Shown: positions 6,838-15,260, counted from the stretch's first letter. The stretch is 20,610 nt of DNA from Candidatus Altimarinota bacterium (GCA_017984655.1 JAGNZB010000013.1:1-20610), one strand, 5' to 3'. Made by a program: numbers and translations. Notes: a model not told the origin generated them from the sequence alone.

Positions 6838-6876
6838 AAAAAAGCCCCTCCTCTGTCCGAAGACAAAGGAGAAGGC
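6838..6876 (-). terminator. Intrinsic terminator of the S-layer gene
   Basis: On the minus strand, GCCTTCTCCTTTGTC pairs with GACAGAGGAGGGGC around a stable TTCG tetraloop and is followed by six T. It starts 40 bases after the stop codon of the SLH-domain gene and separates it from the tRNA promoter. Confidence 0.9.
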
Positions 6877-6915
6877 TTTCTTGTGAAGTACTTGAGATAA
6901 CTCAAGTAGATTCAA

Positions 6916-9900
6916 CTAGTGAACTGAGAGAGTAAGACTATCTTCTGCACGGTTTGAAATTGCATTGATACGAGCAACTAAGTCAACATTGCCACGTACT
7001 GAAGATGCTTTGAAAGCACCTGCGAATACACCGTTAGTTGTGTTGGTGAGATTCACACGGAGCAGACTACCAGTGACAGTAGCAGCATTTGTTGCAGCTA
7101 ACTGGCCGCTACCATTGGTAATTTCAACCTGCACAGGAGTACCAGTTAAGAATGTCATTGGATCACCATTGTCGTCACGGACAATTACTGTCAATGGAAC
7201 GATGTTTGATGTACCCATATGTGTTGGCCAAGCGTCAACAGTGACAGTTGGGTCAACGATACGGTAACTAGCACTAGTATCTGGGTTGGTAGCCTGATTC
7301 AAACTAATATTTGCTGTCACAGTTCCGACTGCAACATTAGGCAAAGTATCAAAATTAAATACATAGAGACCAGTTCCCACTACGCCAGTAACGTCACCTA
7401 CACTGAGTAAACTTGTATCAGACTCAGGACAGAACAATGAGCCAGCACCAGTATCATAAGCCTGCACAGCAGCAATTTCAGCTCCTGCATTAGTTAATGC
7501 AAAATCTCCAAAGTTACTACTAACAGGTGTTGTATTACAATGCGCCAATGTGGTAACTGGATCGTCATTCTGATCACTGACGAAAACAACCAAAGTGTTG
7601 TTCCAATCTGGCATTGTAGTCTCAAGATTGAATTCAGCATCGACACTGTTTGGTACAATGTTCAATTGTACCAATTGTGAATCAAGTTGATCACCTGATG
7701 CATCATTCAAATCAAGATCCCATTCGCCACGGTCTGCACGATCTTTCGCACGAACGGCCATGAAGTATGCTCCACCACCGAGGTTGTGTACGATCCAGTG
7801 ATTTGTTGTCTCACCAGTAACTGTACCTGTACCACGGCTATAGATATTGACGTTCTCACTATTGATTGGGCTTACAGATAATGCTCCAGATGTTCCAGCG
7901 TCAGCACCAGTTGTTGCTGGTAATGATCTGTTGATAGAGATTGTATCTCCAATATCAGTCTCAGCATATCCATTACGACTAGCTGTTAGACATCCACTGG
8001 TTGACCCCTCACCATTAGCATTACCAAAAGGTGTACCTAAAGCTGAACAGTGAAGTCCATAACCACTATCATCCTGTACGAAGATCACAGTACCAATATC
8101 TTGGTTCACTCCGACCTCGTCGCTAATTGGCATGACTTCCATAGTTTGAGCATCACCGATGTTCGCACTAGTAACAATCACATTAGCTTCATCACGTGGC
8201 TGCTCAACACGACTCAAGTCTGTTGCTGTCAAAGCAATGGTCTGATCACGCTCAGTTGATTCTGGCATGAACAATTTTGCTGTGTACCAACCTGAATCTG
8301 TCTCACCTGTACCACATGGATCATCGAATTCACGAATAGTTACATCACCATAACCAAGGAAGAGGTTGTTTGGAGATGATGTACCAACTGGAGCAACATC
8401 GAAACAGATGTGATCCATGTTGACTGAATTGTTGCTTGCTTCTGAACGAACGTATCCAGTACCAGCAATGCTGTCTACTGATCCGTCGCCACCACCGATT
8501 TGCAAACGAATTTGCTCACCAGTTACTGGCTTACTACCGTCACGAACACGTGCCATAATGGTTGAAAGTGTTCCTTCACGTGCCTCACGGCTAGAAACGA
8601 ACATTTCTACTTCTGGGTTGCGAACGTTGACACTGAATTGTACTGCTGGTTGAGTAATAGCATCAACATCACGACACTCTACATTGAGAGTACCTGATGC
8701 TGTACCTGCTACGACATTCAAGACGTAGAGACCAGCTGTACCTGCAACGTAACGAGCAGATACTGTAGCACTCCGTATGAGAGTAGTACTACTACCACCG
8801 GCAATAGTCCCTTCGAGACGAGCACCAGCAGTAGCACCACTCACAATACGACACTCAAGATCATCTTCTGCTAAAGCATCTCTACCTTCAGATGAACGAT
8901 CAACAGTCAAGAATGGCTCATTGTTTTCATCAAGAGTCTTGATCAAAACTGGAGCAACATTTGAAGCAGTTGCTTCATCATCAGCCACTTGAACACTATT
9001 ACGAGTCAAGATGTTGGTGTCATAGACATTAGCCTCAAGACGAACAACATCGACGCGAATAGTAACTGTTGTCATCAATGAAGGACTGGTTGAAGTGTCT
9101 GTTACCTTGACCACAATATCTCCTGCTGTTTGAGTACTGAGAAGATTGAGGTGAGCAACATAACGGCCGTTGAGACATGTAGCACTAGTACCGTCCAAGA
9201 TCAATGAACGAACTGCTGTTGAAGCAGGTACTGTTGGAACTGCCAATTGTAGATTGCCATTACCACTCTGGATAGAGTAGATCAAACGATCTCCACATGT
9301 TGGGTCTCCTGAGTCGTCATAAACAAATGACTCAATCGTTGCAAATCCGTTGATAGGAGTAGCATTGATAGTACCAGCACTTTCAGCTCCACTTGGAACA
9401 TCCTCAGCACTTGCAACGATGTGATCATCAGTTGCTCGTACTTGAAGTTCTCCTACACCTGCAATCTGTGCACTTCCGAATCCGTTTCGCACTCCAGGTG
9501 CATCTGCACTGAATACTACTTGTGTAGTTCCTTGCAATGTTCCTGACTTACAAGTAACAGTAGCTGTTGCTGCTATTGTACTTGCAATAAGTGTGATCTG
9601 GCCTCGTCCACGATCTGCACTCACACTCTTACTTGCTGATGCAGCCTCGCTGCCTCCAACAATTCGGAGTGTTCCTGCATCTGTGGTGAACATCAATGGT
9701 GTTGTCCAATCTCCGACTCGGTTTCCGTTTCGGTCTACGATTGTACATGTAATTGTTGATGTTGAACTTCCATCATTCTTGATCCGTGGATCAGATGAAT
9801 CTACTTGTACGCTTGCTGGCACTCCTACTGACAATGGTTTGCCTGTAGTGAACACTCGCATTGCGTTTGAGATCACCTTCGCCATTTGATCACGGCGCAT

Positions 9901-10539
9901 TGGATCCATTGGTCCAAATTTGCTATTGCCGTATCCATTCACCATGCCCAAGTTGTAGGCTGTCTGAATGAAATCATAGAACTCAGATGTTGCTGACACA
10001 TCATCGAATGATGGGCCACCAGTCAAGTCACGCATGAAGGTCTCACCTGCTACCTTGCGGTATGCTCCAACGATCATCTTCATTGCTTCTTGACGTAATA
10101 CTGGCTCGTTTACTCCAAATGTACCTTGTTGACCTTCACTTGGTGCACGTCGTCCATTTACGATACCGAGAGCGTATCCCAATTCTACTTGTTCGTAGAA
10201 TGAGCTTCCGTTCTGTACATCATCGAAGTGTGGTGCTCCTGCCAACATTGGCACGTTCACTGCTGCTTCTAATGCTGTTCGGCCTGCTACTGATTTCTTC
10301 ATTGCGTTTACTACCATCTTCATCATTTCTCCACGTGAGACGTTGCGTAGTGGCATGTACATTCCTGTTGTGCCTACTCCACTCACGATCCCCTGACTTT
10401 GCAAGTCGTGGATGAATGGTGCGAATTCATTTGTGTCAGCTACGTCACTGAAGACGCTTCCTGCTAACACCTGTGGCACCACTCCCAATAACATTGCTAC
10501 TGAGCCGATCCCAGCAACAATTTTTCGAAGTTTTTGCAT
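6916..10539 (-). CDS. S-layer-type surface protein: three SLH domains plus Ig-like repeats
   Basis: A 1207-residue secreted protein. The signal peptide is residues 1-26 (MQKLRKIVAG...VLAG). SLH domains are at about 28-80 (VFSDVADTNEF...RGEMMKMVVNAM), 103-160 (HFDDVQNGSSFYEQ...RQEAMKMIVGAY) and 177-230 (SFDDVSATSEFYDF...RRDQMAKVISNA). SLH triplets bind pyruvylated secondary wall polysaccharide in Gram-positives; the ligand here is unknown. The remaining 970 residues are beta-rich Thr/Ser/Asp/Gly-rich segments. The first (about 240-345) and last (about 1085-1207) resemble bacterial Ig-like (Big_1/invasin) domains, with phrases such as VDRNGNRVGDW and VRDDNGDPMTF. There are twelve cysteines in six spaced pairs. 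The ATG at 10539 gives a full signal peptide; no Shine-Dalgarno is seen. A terminator lies downstream and a promoter with a long leader upstream. This is probably the main cell-surface layer protein; that is an inference from size and architecture. Confidence 0.9.
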   Translation of the reverse strand: MQKLRKIVAGIGSVAMLLGVVPQVLAGSVFSDVADTNEFAPFIHDLQSQGIVSGVGTTGMYMPLRNVSRGEMMKMVVNAMKKSVAGRTALEAAVNVPMLAGAPHFDDVQNGSSFYEQVELGYALGIVNGRRAPSEGQQGTFGVNEPVLRQEAMKMIVGAYRKVAGETFMRDLTGGPSFDDVSATSEFYDFIQTAYNLGMVNGYGNSKFGPMDPMRRDQMAKVISNAMRVFTTGKPLSVGVPASVQVDSSDPRIKNDGSSTSTITCTIVDRNGNRVGDWTTPLMFTTDAGTLRIVGGSEAASASKSVSADRGRGQITLIASTIAATATVTCKSGTLQGTTQVVFSADAPGVRNGFGSAQIAGVGELQVRATDDHIVASAEDVPSGAESAGTINATPINGFATIESFVYDDSGDPTCGDRLIYSIQSGNGNLQLAVPTVPASTAVRSLILDGTSATCLNGRYVAHLNLLSTQTAGDIVVKVTDTSTSPSLMTTVTIRVDVVRLEANVYDTNILTRNSVQVADDEATASNVAPVLIKTLDENNEPFLTVDRSSEGRDALAEDDLECRIVSGATAGARLEGTIAGGSSTTLIRSATVSARYVAGTAGLYVLNVVAGTASGTLNVECRDVDAITQPAVQFSVNVRNPEVEMFVSSREAREGTLSTIMARVRDGSKPVTGEQIRLQIGGGDGSVDSIAGTGYVRSEASNNSVNMDHICFDVAPVGTSSPNNLFLGYGDVTIREFDDPCGTGETDSGWYTAKLFMPESTERDQTIALTATDLSRVEQPRDEANVIVTSANIGDAQTMEVMPISDEVGVNQDIGTVIFVQDDSGYGLHCSALGTPFGNANGEGSTSGCLTASRNGYAETDIGDTISINRSLPATTGADAGTSGALSVSPINSENVNIYSRGTGTVTGETTNHWIVHNLGGGAYFMAVRAKDRADRGEWDLDLNDASGDQLDSQLVQLNIVPNSVDAEFNLETTMPDWNNTLVVFVSDQNDDPVTTLAHCNTTPVSSNFGDFALTNAGAEIAAVQAYDTGAGSLFCPESDTSLLSVGDVTGVVGTGLYVFNFDTLPNVAVGTVTANISLNQATNPDTSASYRIVDPTVTVDAWPTHMGTSNIVPLTVIVRDDNGDPMTFLTGTPVQVEITNGSGQLAATNAATVTGSLLRVNLTNTTNGVFAGAFKASSVRGNVDLVARINAISNRAEDSLTLSVH

Positions 10540-10840
10540 ACGGTTGTTGTTTTTAATAAATATTAAATTGATTTACGAATACCAAAGAAAGGTAAATTCG
10601 TAGTGTTTGTCTATTTTTTGAATATAGACACAAGTACTAAGATATTAGAACCAGTTAAATAAGATAAAAGATTTTTAGCGAATTAAATCGCTTGTTTCAC
10701 CCGGCATGTAAAGGAGCATAAGCATTACCCTTGGAATTTTTCTAGGGTATCACTTGTAACAAATGGTATTACGCGAGCGCAATCAATCTGTTACAAAGGA
10801 TACCAAAAGCACGAAAAACCTGAGAGGGACGCGTATCGAA
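10540..10840 (-). promoter_or_regulatory. Predicted long structured 5' leader of the S-layer gene
   Basis: This is the roughly 300-nt stretch between the predicted transcription start and the SLH-gene ATG. It contains several inverted repeats: 10574-10602 (TACGAATACC with GGTAAATTCGTA), 10608-10630 (TGTCTAT with ATAGACA), AGCGA/TCGCT near 10678-10693, TACCCT/AGGGTA near 10725-10749, and the large repeat at 10746-10804. The last 40 nt are A/T-rich and free of strong structure. No coding frame is convincing. Long leaders are common for abundant S-layer transcripts; function in stability or translation is an inference. Confidence 0.55.
10746..10804. repeat. 16-bp inverted repeat in the S-layer leader
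   Basis: Arm 10746-10761 (GGTATCACTTGTAACA) and arm 10789-10804 (TGTTACAAAGGATACC) are inverted copies matching at 14 of 16 positions, separated by 27 bases. It could be an RNA stem-loop or a DNA-level operator just downstream of the predicted promoter. Confidence 0.75.
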
Positions 10841-10846
10841 CGGGAA

Positions 10847-10874
10847 ATTATCATAGCGAGAGCCGCAGTGTCAA
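10847..10874 (-). promoter_or_regulatory. Predicted sigma70-type promoter of the S-layer gene
   Basis: Read on the minus strand, a perfect TTGACA (10869-10874) is followed by a 16-base spacer and GATAAT (10847-10852), one base from the consensus. It faces the SLH gene and would start transcription near 10840. Confidence 0.7.
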
Positions 10875-10986
10875 CGAAAAAACCACCCTCAAACAAAAGA
10901 AAATCCACAAATAAACCACAAATGGGCAAAAAATGAACCATGGAATAGAAACAAATACAAACAACCAAGGCCACATTAAAGTTCTT

Positions 10987-11001
10987 TGGTAATTATTACC
11001 A
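10987..11001. promoter_or_regulatory. 15-bp perfect palindrome TGGTAATTATTACCA
   Basis: A perfect 7+1+7 palindrome lies between the mltG stop codon and the S-layer promoter, about 115 bases upstream of the latter. There is no T-tract, so it is a poor terminator; an operator is possible. The rest of 10875-11043 is A-rich with no gene seen. Confidence 0.4.
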
Positions 11002-11043
11002 CCTGTGGAAAAGCATTTGACAGCCCCCTTTATTAGTAGCGCA

Positions 11044-12012
11044 CTATAAATATTTTTGCTTATTTTGGTTATGACCTTCCAATGTCTCGGCATAATGCAT
11101 CCTTCCCTGGCTGTCAGTAAGGTAGTAGAAATAACGGCTACCAATAGGCTCAAAGGCAGCGCTCAGACTGTCAATGCCCGGATTACAAATTGGCCCTGGG
11201 GGTAGTCCAGCTTGTTTTCGAGTATTATAAGGAGAATCACTTTGGAGAGCCTGATAGGTAATCTCAGCTCTCCAATCACCAAGCACATAGAGCACACTTG
11301 CATCAATATCCAATCGCATCCCCTCTCTGAGACGCTGATAAATAATACCCGAGATCATCTTCTTGTCCTCCAAAGTAATCCCCTCACGCTCCAGCAATGA
11401 AGCTACAATCACCTTTTCTCGCAACGAATAACCATTCGTAAGCGTATTCTTAGTGGCAAGCAAAGGACCAACCTTTGCTTGAAAGTTATCCAAGATCTTT
11501 GTAAGCGCACTACTAGGATTCATACCAACTTGGAAATTGTAGGTGTCAGGAAACAAAAATCCTTCATAACCAGTTTTGGCATCCAACCACTCCCGATACT
11601 TTGTAACCTCGCACCCACGAAAACACCTCAAAGCAGCACTTTCATCCATCACCTGATTCGCTGCCAGCTTTGCAGCGTACTGCTCAAGCCGATCCCCTTC
11701 CAACAACGTAACTTTCACATCTTCAGGCTCACTAGCGATAGCCGCCATCACATCCAATAAAGAATCTCCACTATTAAGAACATGATTCCCCGGCTTCATC
11801 ACCGGATCTACCAACTTACTATAAAGAGCAAAATAGTTTCGAGCCCGAAAATCACTCAATTCTGGCAAACTACCTACTAACAAACCCAGATTATCACCCA
11901 ACTTCACAACCAAATTGTGACGAACCACAATCAAAGGAGCATGCTGAAACCGATAGAAGTCAATAGCTAAAACAAGCACCACAAAAAGAACGAACCAGAG
12001 TATTTTTTTCAT
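11044..12012 (-). CDS. mltG: Endolytic murein transglycosylase MltG (YceG-like)
   Basis: 322 residues, usual length for the family. One N-terminal membrane anchor (about 3-18) is followed by the YceG domain. The catalytic glutamate lies in VASLLERE (Glu208 by alignment to the E. coli MltG active site). Other family landmarks are YEGFLFPDTY (149-158), RLDIDASVLY (233-242), SPYNTR (260-265), GLPPGPICNPG (269-279) and the C-terminal YFYYLTDSQGRMHY. MltG cuts nascent peptidoglycan strands at the membrane and so sets where glycan synthesis ends; its presence implies a peptidoglycan wall. It is the last gene of a minus-strand set with the HTH/coiled-coil gene 5 bases upstream and ComEC beyond. The ATG at 12012 is directly followed by the membrane anchor. 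There is no clear terminator after the stop. Confidence 0.95.
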   Translation of the reverse strand: MKKILWFVLFVVLVLAIDFYRFQHAPLIVVRHNLVVKLGDNLGLLVGSLPELSDFRARNYFALYSKLVDPVMKPGNHVLNSGDSLLDVMAAIASEPEDVKVTLLEGDRLEQYAAKLAANQVMDESAALRCFRGCEVTKYREWLDAKTGYEGFLFPDTYNFQVGMNPSSALTKILDNFQAKVGPLLATKNTLTNGYSLREKVIVASLLEREGITLEDKKMISGIIYQRLREGMRLDIDASVLYVLGDWRAEITYQALQSDSPYNTRKQAGLPPGPICNPGIDSLSAAFEPIGSRYFYYLTDSQGRMHYAETLEGHNQNKQKYL

Positions 12013-12017
12013 AAAAG

Positions 12018-12641
12018 CTAATAAGCACCACCAATCATTCGCTCAGAATCCTGCAAATCAAATCGCTTCCAAAAGCGCCACCAAGGTCGATTTTCATAAA
12101 ATTCTTTCATCGCCAGAAGCTGACGAGCATCAAGATCACGCACCTTGTAATTCTTCTCCATCTCTACCAACTTTTTCTTCAACTTATCTTTCTCTTCTGT
12201 CCCAGTCTCCAACTGACGAACCTGAGACTCGAGCTGTCCCACCTTGTAAGCCAAACGTGCCTTGTACTCTCCAAATTCTTCAATCAACTTGATCTTCTCA
12301 TTCTCCAATGAAAGCAACACCTGGGTGAATTGCGCCAAATCCAGCTGCTGATCATGGTAAGCAATCGTAGGAAGCTGTGAACCATCCCCATCTTCCACAC
12401 TGGGCTCCATAGTAGTGGGCGTAGAGATAGTCTTTTCCAACATCTCTCCCATTACCAAATCAATCCCCAAACTTTCTTTGGCAAAAGCGACAACATCAGC
12501 AACCAGGAAGCTATATTCAGGCCCATTAACACTCTCCACCTTACTCGCCTTCAATTTGTTGGCCTTGATGTAATTCCTCACACTCTTGGTGCTACGCTTG
12601 AGTAATTGGGCGACTTGACGAAGATTGAGTTGGTCTTGCAT
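12018..12641 (-). CDS. Helix-turn-helix (MerR/excisionase-like) protein with coiled coil and Trp-rich tail
   Basis: 207 residues from the ATG at 12641. The frame is open further to a GTG at 12734 inside the comEC stop, but those extra codons would precede a complete HTH domain with a hydrophobic stretch, and ATG 12641 gives the natural start MQDQLNLRQVAQLL. Residues 1-60 are a winged HTH of the excisionase/MerR type: LRQVAQLLKRSTKSVRNYIKANKLKA, then a wing and SFLVADVVAFAKE. Residues 60-95 are a Ser/Thr/Pro-rich linker. Residues 100-180 form a charged heptad-like coiled coil (QVLLSLENEKIKLIEEF ... KLKKKLVEMEKNYKV). The end has MKEFYENRPWWRFWKRFD, a tail I recall from other CPR HTH proteins (memory, not a search). 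The role is probably DNA binding with oligomerisation; the target is unknown. It is close to mltG (5 bases) and likely co-transcribed. Confidence 0.8.
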   Translation of the reverse strand: MQDQLNLRQVAQLLKRSTKSVRNYIKANKLKASKVESVNGPEYSFLVADVVAFAKESLGIDLVMGEMLEKTISTPTTMEPSVEDGDGSQLPTIAYHDQQLDLAQFTQVLLSLENEKIKLIEEFGEYKARLAYKVGQLESQVRQLETGTEEKDKLKKKLVEMEKNYKVRDLDARQLLAMKEFYENRPWWRFWKRFDLQDSERMIGGAY

Positions 12642-12730
12642 AAACATAAAAACATAAATCCCTTCCACCCTAGCAAAAAGTAATAAAATGTATAGAAGCC
12701 AGATCAAATAGCACTTGACCAAAAAGCACA

Positions 12731-14014
12731 TCACTGTGGAAGTTTTTCCAGACTGCGCGACAACTTATCATAAACAAAAGCTAGGAAAGCATAGTAGGAA
12801 AGCACCAGAGTGAGATCCCAAGCACTACTGATAACCACCATGGAAGACAGGTCCCCTCCCCACTGAATCACAGCCAAGAGCCACAGCAGTGCACGATCCA
12901 CCAGACTAGTAAAGATCACTCCCAAGAAAGGAACATAACTACAAAACAAAATACCATACCCTAGAAAAGTAACTACAGTGAACAAGGGAACAAGCAAAAA
13001 ATTCACCACAACCCCCAAGGGGTACCAAGTGTGGAAATAGAACAGGGTGATTGGCAGGGTCATGATGGTGGCCGCAACCGTAGTACTCAAGGTCTCTTTT
13101 ACAATATTCCAGGGGACTCGAGACAGTAGCAGTGACAGTGGCCTGGAACAGACGATCATTCCCAGGGTGGCAACACAAGAGAGCTGAAAGCCTATGTCAT
13201 AGATGACTATGTAAGGACTATAGAAAAACACGACCAATACCACTACATACAACGCCCGCATAGCTACATAGAATTGTTCCAGGGCTAAGGCACAGAGATT
13301 GATCATTGTCATAATGCCGGCCCGGACAACAGCGGCAGAAGCACCGACAAACATAGTAAACCCAACCAGCACCAGGGCCGTCACCAACAACTTGAGCCTC
13401 TTGGGTAGAAACCTTAGAAGCGAAAACACACACTGCATAAGCAAGGTCATATTGGCACCCGAGATAGCCATCACATGTGACAGCCCAGAAACTCTGAAGC
13501 TATCTTTGACTTCCACAGTAAGCAAACTAGTATCCCCCACCAAGACACCGCCAAGCAGTGCAGCAACATTATAGTGAAGCAATCCTTCCAGTCTCTCTAG
13601 AAATACCTGACGAAACCGCACTAGAGTCCAATACACACCAGAACTGTGGCCAATGACCTGCAAGGACCTGGGTACTATCATACCAACCAAATGGCGAAGC
13701 TTTTCATAACTAGGTCGAATATACTTTGGTAGTGAACTCAAATGTCCTTCCACACTCACCCGATCACCCAACGACAATATTTGCCCGGGTGGAACTTCTA
13801 CTAGTATAGAAAATGACTCCCCTGCCCCGCGTCCTATGTAGGAGCCACCATTAGCTGAGCTTGGCAAAACTTCAACTATAGAAAGCTCAAACTTTTCTTG
13901 TTGCTGATATCGATCAAAATACTGCTTTTTAGATTTAGTGATAGCACTATCATAAACTAGGCCATACCCCACTAGCAGAAAAACCACAGCAATCCCGATC
14001 AGCCAACGCTTCAT
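12731..14014 (-). CDS. comEC: ComEC/Rec2 DNA-uptake channel protein, lacking the C-terminal MBL domain
   Basis: 427 residues from ATG 14014 (a TTG at 14023 would add three codons). An N-terminal helix (about 4-20) is followed by a periplasmic OB-like region (about 40-120, with ILSLGDRVSVEGHLSSLP). The polytopic competence domain runs from about 125 to the end, with the signatures LLGGVLVGDTSLL, SGLSHVMAISGANMTLL and GASAAVVRAGIMTMI. Longer ComEC proteins of about 700-800 residues carry a metallo-beta-lactamase nuclease domain at the C-terminus; here the protein ends just after the last helices (YDKLSRSLEKLPQ), so that part is absent. ComEC carries single-stranded DNA across the inner membrane in natural transformation. 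CPR bacteria, which lack most nucleotide synthesis, often keep it, perhaps for DNA scavenging (inference). The gap to the HTH gene is 89 bases. Confidence 0.92.
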   Translation of the reverse strand: MKRWLIGIAVVFLLVGYGLVYDSAITKSKKQYFDRYQQQEKFELSIVEVLPSSANGGSYIGRGAGESFSILVEVPPGQILSLGDRVSVEGHLSSLPKYIRPSYEKLRHLVGMIVPRSLQVIGHSSGVYWTLVRFRQVFLERLEGLLHYNVAALLGGVLVGDTSLLTVEVKDSFRVSGLSHVMAISGANMTLLMQCVFSLLRFLPKRLKLLVTALVLVGFTMFVGASAAVVRAGIMTMINLCALALEQFYVAMRALYVVVLVVFFYSPYIVIYDIGFQLSCVATLGMIVCSRPLSLLLSRVPWNIVKETLSTTVAATIMTLPITLFYFHTWYPLGVVVNFLLVPLFTVVTFLGYGILFCSYVPFLGVIFTSLVDRALLWLLAVIQWGGDLSSMVVISSAWDLTLVLSYYAFLAFVYDKLSRSLEKLPQ

Positions 14015-14078
14015 AAGCAGCAATTACTTTCTGCTCATTCTAGAAGCCAAATAATGAAAACGTCACAAACAAACCCCA

Positions 14079-14106
14079 TTGACAACACCCACGAATATTG
14101 TATTCT
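14079..14106 (+). promoter_or_regulatory. Predicted promoter of the Asp-rich protein gene
   Basis: A perfect TTGACA (14079-14084), a 16-base spacer and TATTCT (14101-14106) lie about 22 bases upstream of the ATG at 14129, in the divergent gap with comEC. The short leader has no Shine-Dalgarno. Confidence 0.6.
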
Positions 14107-14128
14107 GAATCACGCTTAAATTAAATTC

Positions 14129-15172
14129 ATGAGAACAAGAAGCCAATCAAGAAATCTAGATCAAGGTACTACAACCAAGAGAACAGGAGGTGTTCGTGCA
14201 GCAGTGTTTGCAGTGCTCATGCAAGCTTGCTCATTACAAAATCCAATATTATTTTGTACTTTTGACGCGACAGGGGATTCAAATGTCCTCCGCTGTAACC
14301 CTACCGATGCAAACCCAATCAATACTGATGATACAGAAACAGGAGTTGATGGAACAGTAGCTACTGATCAACCCACCAATCCTGATGCTAGAGACGGTGG
14401 AAGTGTGGCAGACGATGCAATCGACGCAGCAACAGATCTAGGCTCAGAGGGAATAGACACAGGAGCCATGGTAGATAGCACCAACGATGCTGGTACGCCT
14501 GATAATGGATTCGAGGCTGGCACAGACGCTGGGCAAGATGCTCAGATTGATATCACTACAATAGAAGACACTTCTAGAGTTGACGCTTTCACTGATAGCC
14601 CTATAGAGGCATCAGTAGATGCCGCAATCGATGCTCCCCAAGATGCTGCCATTGATAGACCAGACACATCTGTATCTGGTGATACAGGAACTGTCACTGA
14701 CAGACCTGATGTAGTAGGTGATACAGGAACTGTCACTGACAGACCTGACGTGGTAGACGCAGGCACTCACAGCGATGTCATCATCCCCACAGATGATGGT
14801 AGTACCGTAGCACCCGAATGTCGGGAGATTTCTTTTGGCGGTGCAGTTACTCGTGATGGAGTCAACTATCGTACCGTAGAAAACAATTACATCGACTTAA
14901 TCTTCACTGGCACACCACGATGTACAGTAAGAAGCCTTTCCTTCACAGGCACACCAACTAGATCTGGAGCAATTGGCTTGTCACCATCAGAAATCACTAC
15001 CGGGGTAGCGACAGGAACCTTCACTGTTCCAAATGTACAAGTATTAGGTAATGATGTGTCCAATGGGGGACCATTTGTGGTATCAACCACAGTAAACTGC
15101 TTCGAAGCTGGTAGAGTCATCAACTGTAGAGATCTGGGGGTAACACGATCAATTTCAGTACGCCCATTGTAG
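14129..15172 (+). CDS. Asp/Thr-rich, probably exported protein of unknown function
   Basis: 347 residues, not recognised. After a basic N-terminus (1-23), residues 24-33 (AAVFAVLMQA) precede Cys34, a weak lipobox-like site, so it may be a lipoprotein. The hydrophobic stretch is short for a signal peptide. Residues 50-225 are a very acidic, low-complexity linker rich in Asp, Thr, Ala and Gly (units such as DAAIDAPQDAAIDRPD), including two identical 13-residue units GDTGTVTDRPDVV. This style resembles the Asp-rich stalks of predicted lipoproteins in myxobacteria. Residues 228-347 form a compact, probably beta-rich domain with four or more Cys, likely extracellular. The gene has its own promoter and terminator, so it is a single transcription unit. 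Function is unknown; a surface-displayed domain on an acidic, possibly calcium-binding stalk is an inference. Confidence 0.75.
   Translation: MRTRSQSRNLDQGTTTKRTGGVRAAVFAVLMQACSLQNPILFCTFDATGDSNVLRCNPTDANPINTDDTETGVDGTVATDQPTNPDARDGGSVADDAIDAATDLGSEGIDTGAMVDSTNDAGTPDNGFEAGTDAGQDAQIDITTIEDTSRVDAFTDSPIEASVDAAIDAPQDAAIDRPDTSVSGDTGTVTDRPDVVGDTGTVTDRPDVVDAGTHSDVIIPTDDGSTVAPECREISFGGAVTRDGVNYRTVENNYIDLIFTGTPRCTVRSLSFTGTPTRSGAIGLSPSEITTGVATGTFTVPNVQVLGNDVSNGGPFVVSTTVNCFEAGRVINCRDLGVTRSISVRPL
14678..14755 (+). repeat. 39-base direct tandem duplication in the Asp-rich gene
   Basis: Two adjacent 39-base units (14678-14716 and 14717-14755) differ at only two positions and encode GDTGTVTDRPDVV twice. 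The in-frame, near-identical copies suggest recent duplication in the acidic linker. Confidence 0.9.
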
Positions 15173-15195
15173 TTTTGTAATTAGTTTGCCTAAAG

Positions 15196-15228
15196 AAGCT
15201 TTCTTTTCTAGAATTGGAAAGCTTTTTT
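15196..15228 (+). terminator. Intrinsic terminator of the Asp-rich protein gene
   Basis: AAGCTTTC pairs with GAAAGCTT around a 13-base loop that itself contains the palindrome TTCTAGAA; a run of T follows. It begins 23 bases after the stop codon. Confidence 0.8.
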
Positions 15229-15260
15229 AGTAGTGTACTTCCAATTATTATTGCAACTTT

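Noticed and set aside
10062..10415. 117-codon plus-strand frame inside the S-layer gene
   Set aside because: It lies antisense to the SLH domains, which are clearly coding; a shadow frame with low-complexity Leu/Ser/Arg.
10783..10974. Hydrophobic 63-codon minus-strand frame upstream of the S-layer gene
   Set aside because: It overlaps the predicted promoter, and its hydrophobicity follows from the A-rich plus strand being read as T-rich codons.
12642..12734. N-terminal hydrophobic extension of the HTH protein from a GTG start
   Set aside because: The GTG lies within the comEC stop, and the extension would put a membrane helix before a complete HTH domain; ATG 12641 is a better start.
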